Source of the DNA: a virus
Length of the DNA stretch: 64,000 bases
Direction: 5' to 3' (one strand)
IMG/VR virus record: IMGVR_UViG_3300042544_001456
Location: 57,780-121,779 of that record
Under the pieces are notes generated by a model that searched no databases, was not told the origin of the DNA, and saw nothing but the letters and a program-made list of their open reading frames with translations. Both the position numbers and the translations under genes were made by a program. This document shows, one piece after another, positions 37,199-45,281 of this stretch; positions within the stretch are counted from its first letter, which is position 1, and the number at the start of each line of letters is the position of its first letter.

Positions 37199-37937
37199 TT
37201 AACGGACTATATTTTTGATAATCAAGATTGTGAGATTCGAGGCCCCATCTTCTTTCTCTGCACCACCAACAGGTGCCACAAGGAATTGGCCAATCATTTT
37301 TTATTATTATATCTAATTTTTCATCACAAGAGAGCGTTAGCGGAATTATTTCATCAACTAGATTATGATTGATATAATGTTCTACTATTCCTTTTTTATC
37401 TACAAAAGCGTGTGGACTAGCATTTCGCATTCCGTTGTATATAGTTCGCGGATTGTCTCTTGCAAATTCTCTGTATTCGTTAAATTTAAAATCTTTACAC
37501 ACTTCTAAAGGAGGGTTTTTAGTCACTCCGTTAATTTCAAAATCTATTGCTTTTTTTAAAAATAGTGTATTAATAACAGAACTAAAAAAACTGTTTTTTC
37601 CGATAAATTCTGCTTGAGAAGGTTTTCCAATAGCTTCTACCGATTCTCCCCAGTTTTTAAATCCTGTAATGTCTTTAACTTTTTGTATTACTGCTCTAGA
37701 ACTCTCTAAATTCTTTGCTTTATTGTAAATTTCTAAACTAATAGGAACAACTTTTACATCTAGATTATGTTTTTGTATTGTTTTGACAGTTAAGTACAGG
37801 AGAACAGCACTGTCTAAACCTCCTGATACTTGAACGCCTATTGCTTTCCATTTACTATTCATAGGAATTATAGTTGCACTGCCATCAGATACTTCCCACA
37901 TTTCCTCAAATTCGACATTTGGGTGTTTTGGTTTCAT
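37182..37937 (-). CDS. QueC-like PP-loop ATP pyrophosphatase
   Basis: 251 residues. VQVSGGLDSAVLLYLTVKTI contains the PP-loop (38-44). VTKNPP in the middle and the C-terminal SCDEK...CGTCWWCRERRWGL match the copies at 28566 and 37946. Four Cys form a QueC-type zinc site. The N-terminal ~30 residues are an extra beta segment (EFEEMWEVSDGSATIIPMN) shared in outline with 37946. Probable reaction: ATP-dependent activation of a carboxylate and amide or nitrile formation; the substrate is not known. It forms an operon with a second QueC-like gene 8 bases upstream and a radical SAM gene downstream. Confidence 0.8.
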   Translation of the reverse strand: MKPKHPNVEFEEMWEVSDGSATIIPMNSKWKAIGVQVSGGLDSAVLLYLTVKTIQKHNLDVKVVPISLEIYNKAKNLESSRAVIQKVKDITGFKNWGESVEAIGKPSQAEFIGKNSFFSSVINTLFLKKAIDFEINGVTKNPPLEVCKDFKFNEYREFARDNPRTIYNGMRNASPHAFVDKKGIVEHYINHNLVDEIIPLTLSCDEKLDIIIKNDWPIPCGTCWWCRERRWGLESHNLDYQKYSPLNAYTK

Positions 37938-37945
37938 GATTAATC

Positions 37946-38752
37946 TTATCCTTTAAACCTATTTACAAAATCGTCAGGTCTGTATTTTTCAAATCCCCAT
38001 TGTCTTTCTCTGCACCACCAGCAATATCTTTCTTCTCGTCTTACTTGAAAGCAATCTTTTGTAAAATATTCGGTTTCGTGCATCTCAGCTTCACACGAAC
38101 GAGTGATAGGGAAAAGGGTTTCGAGCAAGTCAAAATGATTATAAAAATATGAAACTACTCTTTTATTAGAAAATAAGAATGGATATTGCACACGCTTGCT
38201 TTTTAATTTTTTTAAAATAACTTCTGCTTCGTCACGCTCTTTAGAACTATCGCCGTATTTTGTATCTCCGACTTCAGATATAGGTGGATTTGCAGTTAGT
38301 CCATTTACAATACAACTTAGATTGTATCTATCATGGTATTCTTGTATATTAAATGACATGATTACTTTTTTATCTTCGTCACTAATTGGTAGTGCATGGT
38401 TAGGCATAGGAAAAATAAGATGCTGTTCAAATTTAAAATCTAATAGTTCTTCTATTTTTCTTAACACTCCCCAAGCGTATTTTATATTGTAAGGCCTTGC
38501 AAGAAATTCAGTAGTTATAGGATAAACAGGGTTGTTAAATCCAAATTCTTTAATTGTTTTTACTAACAAGTAGGCTGTAAGGGCACTATCAGGGCCGCCT
38601 GACAAAAACATTCCCATTGGTGCACCGTTTCTTGGAACAGCAATTTCTATTTTATCTAAGTCTGTATAATAATATTGTTTTATTTCGACATCTTCAACAC
38701 TTGCAAACGGTACAGCAGTTGAAAAGTATCTGTTAAGTTCTTCTACACGCAT
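37946..38752 (-). CDS. QueC-like PP-loop ATP pyrophosphatase
   Basis: 268 residues. FLSGGPDSALTAYLLVKTI has the PP-loop SGGPDSA (51-57). LTANPP is the conserved middle block. The C-terminus RSCEAEMHET...DCFQVRREERYCWWC keeps four Cys but the CGxC element is replaced by an insertion followed by CWWCRERQWGF, so the zinc site is rearranged. The extra N-terminal domain (~45 residues) is longer than in the copy at 28566. It is linked to the oxygenase upstream by a single intergenic base. Tandem copies with different zinc-site spacing imply related but distinct substrates (inference). Confidence 0.78.
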   Translation of the reverse strand: MRVEELNRYFSTAVPFASVEDVEIKQYYYTDLDKIEIAVPRNGAPMGMFLSGGPDSALTAYLLVKTIKEFGFNNPVYPITTEFLARPYNIKYAWGVLRKIEELLDFKFEQHLIFPMPNHALPISDEDKKVIMSFNIQEYHDRYNLSCIVNGLTANPPISEVGDTKYGDSSKERDEAEVILKKLKSKRVQYPFLFSNKRVVSYFYNHFDLLETLFPITRSCEAEMHETEYFTKDCFQVRREERYCWWCRERQWGFEKYRPDDFVNRFKG

Positions 38753-38753
38753 T

Positions 38754-39464
38754 TTATTTCCTATTTAAACAAAAAAGCAAGCCTGTTTTTTGATTTATTT
38801 CTTTTTCTGCTAATTCAGTTGCACAGTGAGTAAACTTACTATCAAAAAAGAAAATGTCTCCAACTTCCCACTTATATTCATATTTTATGCTAAAACCTTT
38901 GTAGGCCTCTTTAAATGTGGTATTCCATTTTTTACCCCAGTGTTTGTATCCTACTTCGTCGTCTATTTTATATTCGTCTGACCAGCCTCCGAAGTAACTA
39001 GGATCTCGAATACCCTTATTATAAAACGGTTCGTAATCATCCGGTTTATTATACACAGACGAAATCCATTCAGTGTTGGTATCTGCTGTTTGATCAAAAA
39101 TTATAGTATATGCATCTTTGTCGCTCGGTTCTACTGAAAGTGGAATAATTCCTTGATAAAACGCCCGTCTAGTATCGTTTCCGTCACTGTGTAATGCATA
39201 CGGATTTTGCAAGTCGTAAAAATTTACTCCCCAGTATTCATAAATTTCTTTATCCCAAGGCATATAGTTATCGAGCCATTTGGTAATCTGATCCAATGTG
39301 TATACTGTTTTGTCAGTTATGTTATATACATTATTGTGTCTTTTTCCGTTTGATGCTCTTGGTCTATGAGATTCTGGATCGTCCTTTAGCAGACTTTTTA
39401 TGTCATTTAGATTTTTTATATCTTCGGGAGTTAACACATTTTTAAGTACAATATAATCTTCCAT
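38754..39464 (-). CDS. Putative 2-oxoglutarate/Fe(II)-dependent oxygenase
   Basis: 236 residues. His92 and Asp94 in YALHSDGND and His213 in KFTHCATEL form a probable iron facial triad; the preceding WEVGDIFFFDSK is the usual strand before the distal His. The late TGLLFCLNRK supplies Arg235 or a Lys near 226 for 2-oxoglutarate, less typical than the Arg in the oxygenase at 16942. The central ~80 residues are an insertion rich in Tyr/Asp/Trp. No signal peptide. It is in an operon with QueC-like and radical SAM genes. A hydroxylase or halogenase-like role on a small molecule is possible. Confidence 0.7.
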   Translation of the reverse strand: MEDYIVLKNVLTPEDIKNLNDIKSLLKDDPESHRPRASNGKRHNNVYNITDKTVYTLDQITKWLDNYMPWDKEIYEYWGVNFYDLQNPYALHSDGNDTRRAFYQGIIPLSVEPSDKDAYTIIFDQTADTNTEWISSVYNKPDDYEPFYNKGIRDPSYFGGWSDEYKIDDEVGYKHWGKKWNTTFKEAYKGFSIKYEYKWEVGDIFFFDSKFTHCATELAEKEINQKTGLLFCLNRK

Positions 39465-39472
39465 GTTTTTCC

Positions 39473-40987
39473 TTATACGCTAGGCCCCATTGCTCCAGAT
39501 AATTCATTATAATGATCGTAAATATGGTTTACTTGACTTTTTTGTGCAGTTATCTTTTCTAATTCGGCTAAAAGATGATCTGTTGCTTTTTCTACGACTG
39601 GATATCCGAGCTCTATGCATTTTTCTTTTAATCTAAGCCATCTCTTAATTCTAATCTCTCGAGTATTATCTTTATATACCCAATGATTGTTTGAGTCCCA
39701 AGTAATTCCTAATTTTTCTTGATTTTTGTAAAGTGGCGATCCTGGAACTATATCTAACGTTGGACCTAACGCAATGCTACGTATTAGCCCTTGTTGGTTA
39801 ATCCATTGGTACTTTTCTAGCATAGTAAGTGTTTTTTGAAACTCTTCCTCTGTTTCAGTCGGATACCCCACAAGCAATAACCAGGCCATTTCTATTTTAT
39901 ACTTTGCACACATGTTAAATGTAAAGTCCATAGCAGAATCGTCGAACATTTTTTTCATATCGTTTCGAACTTTTTCGCTACCACTTTCGACTCCGATGCT
40001 TACAAATCTAAGGCCCGCTTCGTACATTAATGAATAAACTTCTTCTGACATTTGATGTTCTGGACGTGCAATAAACTGTCCCTGCCAATTTACATGAGTC
40101 ATACGCCCTGATTTTTTATTTTTTATAAGAGTTGTGCATATATCCTTTAACTGTTTAACACTTCCATTTAGCAAGCTGTCAGTAAACAAGAATCTTTTAC
40201 TTCCGTATTTTTGATTTTGTTCTAACATTTCTGTTGCTATACTAATACCACTTCTAAATCTAAACTTTGGCCAAACACTTTGTATATCACAAAATGTACA
40301 CTTTCTTACACATCCTCTACTGCCAGTGATGTATACAAATTCTGTTCCTAATTTGTCGTGATCTTTTATTCTTGGATCATACCAAGTTTTTGGATATAAT
40401 TCCATTGGAAAATCACTATAATCCGGAATAGGAATAGTATCTAAATCTTCAATTTGTACAGGATCATTGCCATTTATTCCAGGATTTGAAAAATTTCCTC
40501 TAAGGATATCTAAAATAGCAAGTTCGCCTTCGCCAACTACATAAGCATCAACTAGATTTTTTTCATATAGCAGCGGCCCGGTAAATTCGCAAAAAGGACC
40601 ACCTGCTACAATCTTTACTTCAGGCAATTCTTTACGTAATAATTCGCATATTGCAATACTAATCCACTTACTTCTTTGACTAAAAATAGTAATCCCAACC
40701 CACGATGTATTTTTAGATTTAATAGTTTCAATCCATCTTGGTACACACGGCAAGATATGCGAATTCCAAAAATCTTTAAACTTGTCTTCGTATCTAAATG
40801 TTAGATCAGTGTCAAACCAAACATGTCCGTAGGTAGATGCATCTATACTGTGCCACAAATCTAGATTTAAATCATAGCAAAATGCAGTATATCCATGCTT
40901 TTCAACCATCGATTTTAACAATGCAGGAGCAGTTATCGGTGCTCTAAGTTCTAATCTTGGTAAAGTAAGAAAGACTATATCAGTCAT
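39473..40987 (-). CDS. B12-binding-type radical SAM protein
   Basis: 504 residues. The N-terminal domain (1-165) has LTLPRLELRAPITAPALL, a GITIFSQRS strand and IVAGGPFCEF then VGEGELAILDIL, the layout of the cobalamin-binding fold, without an obvious DxHxxG. ITGSRGCVRKCTFC holds Cys226, Cys230 and Cys233. The barrel includes LFTDSLLNGS, FVSIGVESGSEKVRNDMKK and WLLLVGYPTETEEEF. The protein at 42797 is a clear paralogue with the same motifs. First gene of the leftward operon 40987-36014, with a late-type promoter upstream. Confidence 0.83.
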   Translation of the reverse strand: MTDIVFLTLPRLELRAPITAPALLKSMVEKHGYTAFCYDLNLDLWHSIDASTYGHVWFDTDLTFRYEDKFKDFWNSHILPCVPRWIETIKSKNTSWVGITIFSQRSKWISIAICELLRKELPEVKIVAGGPFCEFTGPLLYEKNLVDAYVVGEGELAILDILRGNFSNPGINGNDPVQIEDLDTIPIPDYSDFPMELYPKTWYDPRIKDHDKLGTEFVYITGSRGCVRKCTFCDIQSVWPKFRFRSGISIATEMLEQNQKYGSKRFLFTDSLLNGSVKQLKDICTTLIKNKKSGRMTHVNWQGQFIARPEHQMSEEVYSLMYEAGLRFVSIGVESGSEKVRNDMKKMFDDSAMDFTFNMCAKYKIEMAWLLLVGYPTETEEEFQKTLTMLEKYQWINQQGLIRSIALGPTLDIVPGSPLYKNQEKLGITWDSNNHWVYKDNTREIRIKRWLRLKEKCIELGYPVVEKATDHLLAELEKITAQKSQVNHIYDHYNELSGAMGPSV

Positions 40988-41029
40988 ATATAAATCTTTA
41001 TCTCTCTGTTAAAGTTAAATACATGCATA

Positions 41030-41037
41030 TATTTATA
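41030..41037 (-). promoter_or_regulatory. T4-type late promoter box for the leftward operon
   Basis: On the minus strand the bases read TATAAATA, an exact match to the T4 late -10 element. The predicted start lies near 41024, giving a ~37-base leader before the ATG at 40987, with AGAGAG as a possible ribosome binding site. It sits in the 63-base divergent gap between the genes at 40987 and 41051. Confidence 0.6.
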
Positions 41038-41050
41038 GGATTTAAAAAAC

Positions 41051-42160
41051 ATGTTTTTAAGAACTGACACAATAGAAGAGATGCATGTAGAGATTACAAA
41101 CAAATGTAACGCATCCTGTCCTATGTGTAATAGAAATATATTTGGATCCGTAGACCGACCAGGACTTGGATTAACGGAGTGGTCGTTAGAGGACATAGAC
41201 AAAGTATTTTCCGAAGAGTTGCCAAATCTAAAACGTGTTTATTTTTGCGGAACACACGGTGATCCTATTGCTTCGAGATATTTATTTGAAGCAATATATA
41301 AAGCTAAAAGCAGAAATCTAAACATTGAAATATTTACAAATGGAAGTCTCAAAACAGATAGCTGGTGGGAAAAATTAGTAGAAATTTTAGATAAAAATGA
41401 TAGAATAACTTTCGGGGTTGATGGTATAGAAACTAACCATTTGTACAGACAAAATACTCATATTAATAAAATACTTTCTCATATGAAAATATGCTGCAAA
41501 GGTTCTGTAAAAGTACGATGGGACTTTTTAGCATTTAAGCATAACGAACATGAGATTGAAAAATGTAAAAATATAGCATCCGAAATTGGTGTTAACGATT
41601 TTAGAATACGTCGAACTCCGCGGTTTGATAACTTTGATCCTTTTCCTGTTATGAATTCTAAAAAAGAAATTACACACTATCTCGAACCTCCTATTCAAAA
41701 AGATTTGCGACATCCTAGTCATGACACTATGAAATCTATAGTTAGATCTAAAAGTACACATTCTCATGATGAAATTATGGAATCACTAAACAACCAACTA
41801 TCAGTAACTGAATTTACCACAGGAAATTACAATCCGGTTGAAAAACTCTCCAAATGGAAAATATCTTGCATATATCAAGAAGCAAAAAAGATATATGTAA
41901 ATAGCAGACTAGAAGTATTTCCGTGTTGTTATATAAGTGATGACAACGAATCTTTTAGAAAATTTTCAGAAGCCGAATTAAAATATCCTCTTACAGAGTT
42001 GTCTTTGAAAGATAAATCATGGGCAGAAATATTATTGCATAAATTCTTTTCTGAAGAGTTAGAAAAATCTTGGGGTGATGATAATGTAATACCTAGGTGC
42101 ATTAAAACATGTGGCATTGTAAAACGAGAACAAGAACAAAACATGAAAGTAAATTTATAA
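41051..42160 (+). CDS. Radical SAM protein with SPASM-like C-terminal cysteines (type A)
   Basis: 369 residues. CNASCPMC holds Cys19, Cys23 and Cys26. FCGTHGDPIAS replaces GGEP. FGVDGIETNHLYRQNTHI and FKHNEHEIEKCK are the type A blocks. The C-terminus has SCIYQ, FPCCYI and CIKTCGIVK for auxiliary clusters. An insertion of ~60 residues before the last Cys block (SHDTMKSIVRSKSTHSHDEI) distinguishes it from the other type A copies. TATAGGA upstream is the ribosome binding site. It heads a short rightward operon. Confidence 0.85.
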   Translation: MFLRTDTIEEMHVEITNKCNASCPMCNRNIFGSVDRPGLGLTEWSLEDIDKVFSEELPNLKRVYFCGTHGDPIASRYLFEAIYKAKSRNLNIEIFTNGSLKTDSWWEKLVEILDKNDRITFGVDGIETNHLYRQNTHINKILSHMKICCKGSVKVRWDFLAFKHNEHEIEKCKNIASEIGVNDFRIRRTPRFDNFDPFPVMNSKKEITHYLEPPIQKDLRHPSHDTMKSIVRSKSTHSHDEIMESLNNQLSVTEFTTGNYNPVEKLSKWKISCIYQEAKKIYVNSRLEVFPCCYISDDNESFRKFSEAELKYPLTELSLKDKSWAEILLHKFFSEELEKSWGDDNVIPRCIKTCGIVKREQEQNMKVNL

Positions 42161-42171
42161 AAAACTTTAAA

Positions 42172-42795
42172 ATGATACCAACAATAAAATATAATTTAAT
42201 AGCAAATTTAATCGAATCCAAATCAGAATTGTTTAAAAATTCAGCAATGATTGGAATATACGATGGGCAAGATATATGCAGTTGTTTTTTAAATAAAGCA
42301 AAATTTCTTAACACGTTAAGCTTTTATGAAAACTTTCAAGATTCTCAGCAACAAGTAGAAAAAGAAAGATTATTAGTTTTATACGAGTCGTGGAAACAAA
42401 AAATACCGAATCTGACTATAGACATAGGAGATGGAACTTCTAATCTTAATAGCAATTCTCTTGATTTTTTATTTACTGATGCCTATAACATAGATTACAA
42501 AACATATTTTTTAAACAAACAATTTAAAAAAACTTGTATGGCAATATGTGGGTTCGGTGCAGAACTAACACGAACTGTTGACATTAGTGTGTGCATAAAT
42601 AACAAAGAACTATATCCTGTATTATTATACAAGGGATTTTTATTTTTTGCAAATAATCAAGACAAATACAACGAATTATGTTTACAAATAAAACAATTTT
42701 TAGATTTACATAATATAGACTATACAAATAGAAGAGGGTGTCTCCGACCAAACGGGTGGTATCATAGCTTATTAAATAATGGAAAAGATATATAA
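42172..42795 (+). CDS. Unknown protein between two radical SAM genes
   Basis: The ATG at 42172 is taken, 11 bases after the previous stop; an in-frame start at 42109 would overlap the radical SAM gene by 52 bases. 207 residues. It has scattered Cys (SCFLNKA, TCMAICGFG, CLRPNGW) but no CxxC motif. SLDFLFTDAYNIDYKTYF and KTCMAICGFGAELTRTVDI are the most ordered segments. No signal peptide or membrane segment. No family recognised. It might be a scaffold or an acyl-acceptor protein for the neighbouring radical SAM enzymes, but nothing in the sequence proves it. Confidence 0.62.
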   Translation: MIPTIKYNLIANLIESKSELFKNSAMIGIYDGQDICSCFLNKAKFLNTLSFYENFQDSQQQVEKERLLVLYESWKQKIPNLTIDIGDGTSNLNSNSLDFLFTDAYNIDYKTYFLNKQFKKTCMAICGFGAELTRTVDISVCINNKELYPVLLYKGFLFFANNQDKYNELCLQIKQFLDLHNIDYTNRRGCLRPNGWYHSLLNNGKDI

Positions 42796-42796
42796 A

Positions 42797-44257
42797 ATGG
42801 TAGATATAGCAATATTAGTAATACCAAAAATAGATCCATATGCTCCTACAGTAGGTCCGGCAATTCTTAAAAGTCATCTTTCTGCAGAAGGATTTTCATG
42901 CAAAATAATAGACCTAAATATACAATTGTATAATATAATGTCCGATGAGGAAAAAGAAAAGTATTTCTTTAAAAATGATGATAAAATATTTGTAACCGAG
43001 TGGGATTATTCTTTAGAAAAAGAACATAAAATTTTTCTTAAAAAATATAAAAATTGGACAAATAGTGTTATTAACGATTTAAAAAAATTAAAACCAAGAT
43101 TTGTAGGCATGAGTTTGCTAACTGAGTATAGTAGAACTTTTGCAATTTACTTTTCTATGTTAATAAAAAAATACTTACCTAACACAAAGATTATTTGGGG
43201 CGGCGCCGACGTTCGTGGTTATCGAGCTCAGTATCCGCTCAATAGAGGTTTGATTGATTTTTTTATACACGGAGATGCAGAATTTTCTTTAGTTGAATTA
43301 TTAAAAGGTAATGTGTCTGCTCCTGGAATTAACTCAGACGAAGCACACCAAGTTGAAGATTTGTCAACTGTACTAATACCTGACTATAGCGATATAGAAT
43401 GGACTTTATATCCTAACAGGTTTAAAAACGGAAAAACTGTTTACATAACTGGAAGTAGAGGGTGTGTTAAAAATTGTACATTTTGCGATATACATCGACT
43501 TTGGCCGAAGTATAAATTTAGATCTGCTAAAAGTATTTTTACTGAGATAGTAGAAATTCGTAAACTCTGGAACCGAACAGATTTTCATTTTACCGATAGC
43601 TTAATAAACGGAAGTATGAAAACATTTAGAGAATTACTAAATTTATTAAAAGAATATAGAAAAACAGACCCTGGTTTTACTTGGAGCAGTCAATGGATTA
43701 TGCGACCTCAATCACAGTGTACAGCAGAGGATTTTCAGTTAATGAAAGATAGCGGATGTCACGGACTTGATGTTGGACTAGAAAGCTTTAGTGAAAGTGT
43801 TAGATTTCATATGGGTAAAAAGATCAAAGATGAAGATATGTGGTTTTGCCTTGAACAACTTCAAAAAAATAGAATACAACACAGTTTGCTAATGATAGTT
43901 GGATATCCAACTGAAACAGATGAAGATCACAAGATAACATTAGACACTATTAGAAAATTAAAAGAGATAGGATATCTTGATACAAAGGTCGGCGATTACT
44001 CGCAAACTCCACTAATTCATTTTGGATTCGGAAATACATTGATATTAGATAAGGATTCTATAATTTATGAGACTATAAAGGACGATTTAGAATATTATAA
44101 TAGTTCTCTTAATTGGAAGTATAAAGACAATTCTCCGGAAGTCAGAAAGAAGAGAATATCGGAAATATGGAATTTAATAAACGAAGTATATGGCAAAAAT
44201 TCACATATGGAAAAAATCGTAAATGCACATTTAGAAAAATTTAATAAGCTATATTAA
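42797..44257 (+). CDS. B12-binding-type radical SAM protein
   Basis: The ATG at 42797 has GGAAAAG at suitable spacing; the upstream ATG at 42779 lies in the previous gene. 486 residues. The N-terminal domain has LVIPKIDPYAPTVGPAIL, FVGMSLLTEYS and KIIWGGADVRG; the radical SAM motif TGSRGCVKNCTFC gives Cys223, Cys227 and Cys230; HFTDSLINGSMKTF, LDVGLESFSESVRFHMG and LMIVGYPTETDEDH are barrel strands. It shares ITGSRGC(V)xxCTFCDI and TDSL(L/I)NGS with the gene at 39473. Ends 4 bases into the convergent gene at 44254. Confidence 0.83.
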   Translation: MVDIAILVIPKIDPYAPTVGPAILKSHLSAEGFSCKIIDLNIQLYNIMSDEEKEKYFFKNDDKIFVTEWDYSLEKEHKIFLKKYKNWTNSVINDLKKLKPRFVGMSLLTEYSRTFAIYFSMLIKKYLPNTKIIWGGADVRGYRAQYPLNRGLIDFFIHGDAEFSLVELLKGNVSAPGINSDEAHQVEDLSTVLIPDYSDIEWTLYPNRFKNGKTVYITGSRGCVKNCTFCDIHRLWPKYKFRSAKSIFTEIVEIRKLWNRTDFHFTDSLINGSMKTFRELLNLLKEYRKTDPGFTWSSQWIMRPQSQCTAEDFQLMKDSGCHGLDVGLESFSESVRFHMGKKIKDEDMWFCLEQLQKNRIQHSLLMIVGYPTETDEDHKITLDTIRKLKEIGYLDTKVGDYSQTPLIHFGFGNTLILDKDSIIYETIKDDLEYYNSSLNWKYKDNSPEVRKKRISEIWNLINEVYGKNSHMEKIVNAHLEKFNKLY

Positions 44258-45216
44258 AGAATCATAGGTCCTGTGTAGTTTAATTTTTTTGTTGTAGATA
44301 TATCAGCAAAACATCCACAAGTAGTATATTTACACTTGACAGGAATCAGTGGAAATTTAAAATCTAAAGAATTTATATTACCGAGCACTAGGTCGGGGTT
44401 GCAACCAGAACCTATTTTAACATTTCCGTATCGATTAATAGTAATAGTATCTATGCCAATCCAACAAGCCCATCCGTACCAGTTGTTTTCTTTTGATAAA
44501 ACTAATTTACCAATATTAACAGCAGGGTCTACAACTGTTCCGTTAAGCTTTTTAACCATAGGAGTTTCGAATATTTCGATAGATCTGCTCCATTTAGATG
44601 GTAACTTTTTAATAGTTTCAATTTGCAATTCTGTATATGGCATCAATTCGGTGTTATTTAACACTTTCCGTAAAGGCTTAGAATATAAACAAATATTTTC
44701 ATGCAGGTTGTTATAAGCATAATAATAATCTTCAACGGCTTGATCAAACACTGCAACATCCATTGCAAATTGAAAGTCTATATAGATTTTATCTGCTAGC
44801 TTGTTAAACTTTTCTACTAATTTAACAATATCGGTTTGTGCAACATGCACACTAACAATAATTTTATCTATGTATGGTGCAGAATTTTCCCACCATCTTA
44901 GTGTTCTATTGCCGTTTGTCAACAATTGTAATATATTTTTGTTGTTAATAGATTTGATATATTTGCTAAATTCTGGCAAATCATTCCATATAGTAGGTTC
45001 TCCACCTAAAAGATTATACACTGCAAATTCTTTACAAGAACTGTATTCTTTCTCTATTTTTTCGACTACTTTTTTTGCAACAGTTATATCGGGAAAATTT
45101 ATTTTTCCGTCATGTGACTCGGGTGTGCAGTAATAGCAATTGTAATTGCAGCGACTACTTATATCCCAATCTACAAATACATAGTTTTTAAAATGAGTGA
45201 GCTCGTCATAAATCAT
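44254..45216 (-). CDS. Radical SAM protein, short form
   Basis: 320 residues. WDISSRCNYNCYYC places Cys23, Cys27 and Cys30 at the N-terminus, and LLGGEP is at 69-74. The C-terminal GWACWIGID, GSGCNPDL and CKYTTCGCFADI supply Cys for an auxiliary cluster. KIYIDFQFAMDVAVF is the central strand. It is a single leftward gene between two rightward blocks, and its start is divergent from the gene at 45282. No close copy elsewhere in the window. Reaction unknown. Confidence 0.82.
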   Translation of the reverse strand: MIYDELTHFKNYVFVDWDISSRCNYNCYYCTPESHDGKINFPDITVAKKVVEKIEKEYSSCKEFAVYNLLGGEPTIWNDLPEFSKYIKSINNKNILQLLTNGNRTLRWWENSAPYIDKIIVSVHVAQTDIVKLVEKFNKLADKIYIDFQFAMDVAVFDQAVEDYYYAYNNLHENICLYSKPLRKVLNNTELMPYTELQIETIKKLPSKWSRSIEIFETPMVKKLNGTVVDPAVNIGKLVLSKENNWYGWACWIGIDTITINRYGNVKIGSGCNPDLVLGNINSLDFKFPLIPVKCKYTTCGCFADISTTKKLNYTGPMIL

Positions 45217-45247
45217 GCTAATACTTATCTGTTAAATATAAACATAA

Positions 45248-45275
45248 TTGACAAATACGAGAAAGGTGTTATACT
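45248..45275 (+). promoter_or_regulatory. Sigma70-type promoter close to the start codon
   Basis: TTGACA (45248-45253), a 16-base spacer and TATACT (45270-45275). The start codon at 45282 lies only 7 bases beyond the -10 box, at the expected transcription start. AAAGG at 45263-45266 is 15 bases from the ATG, too far for a normal ribosome binding site. The mRNA may be leaderless. Confidence 0.7.
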
Positions 45276-45281
45276 AAAAAT

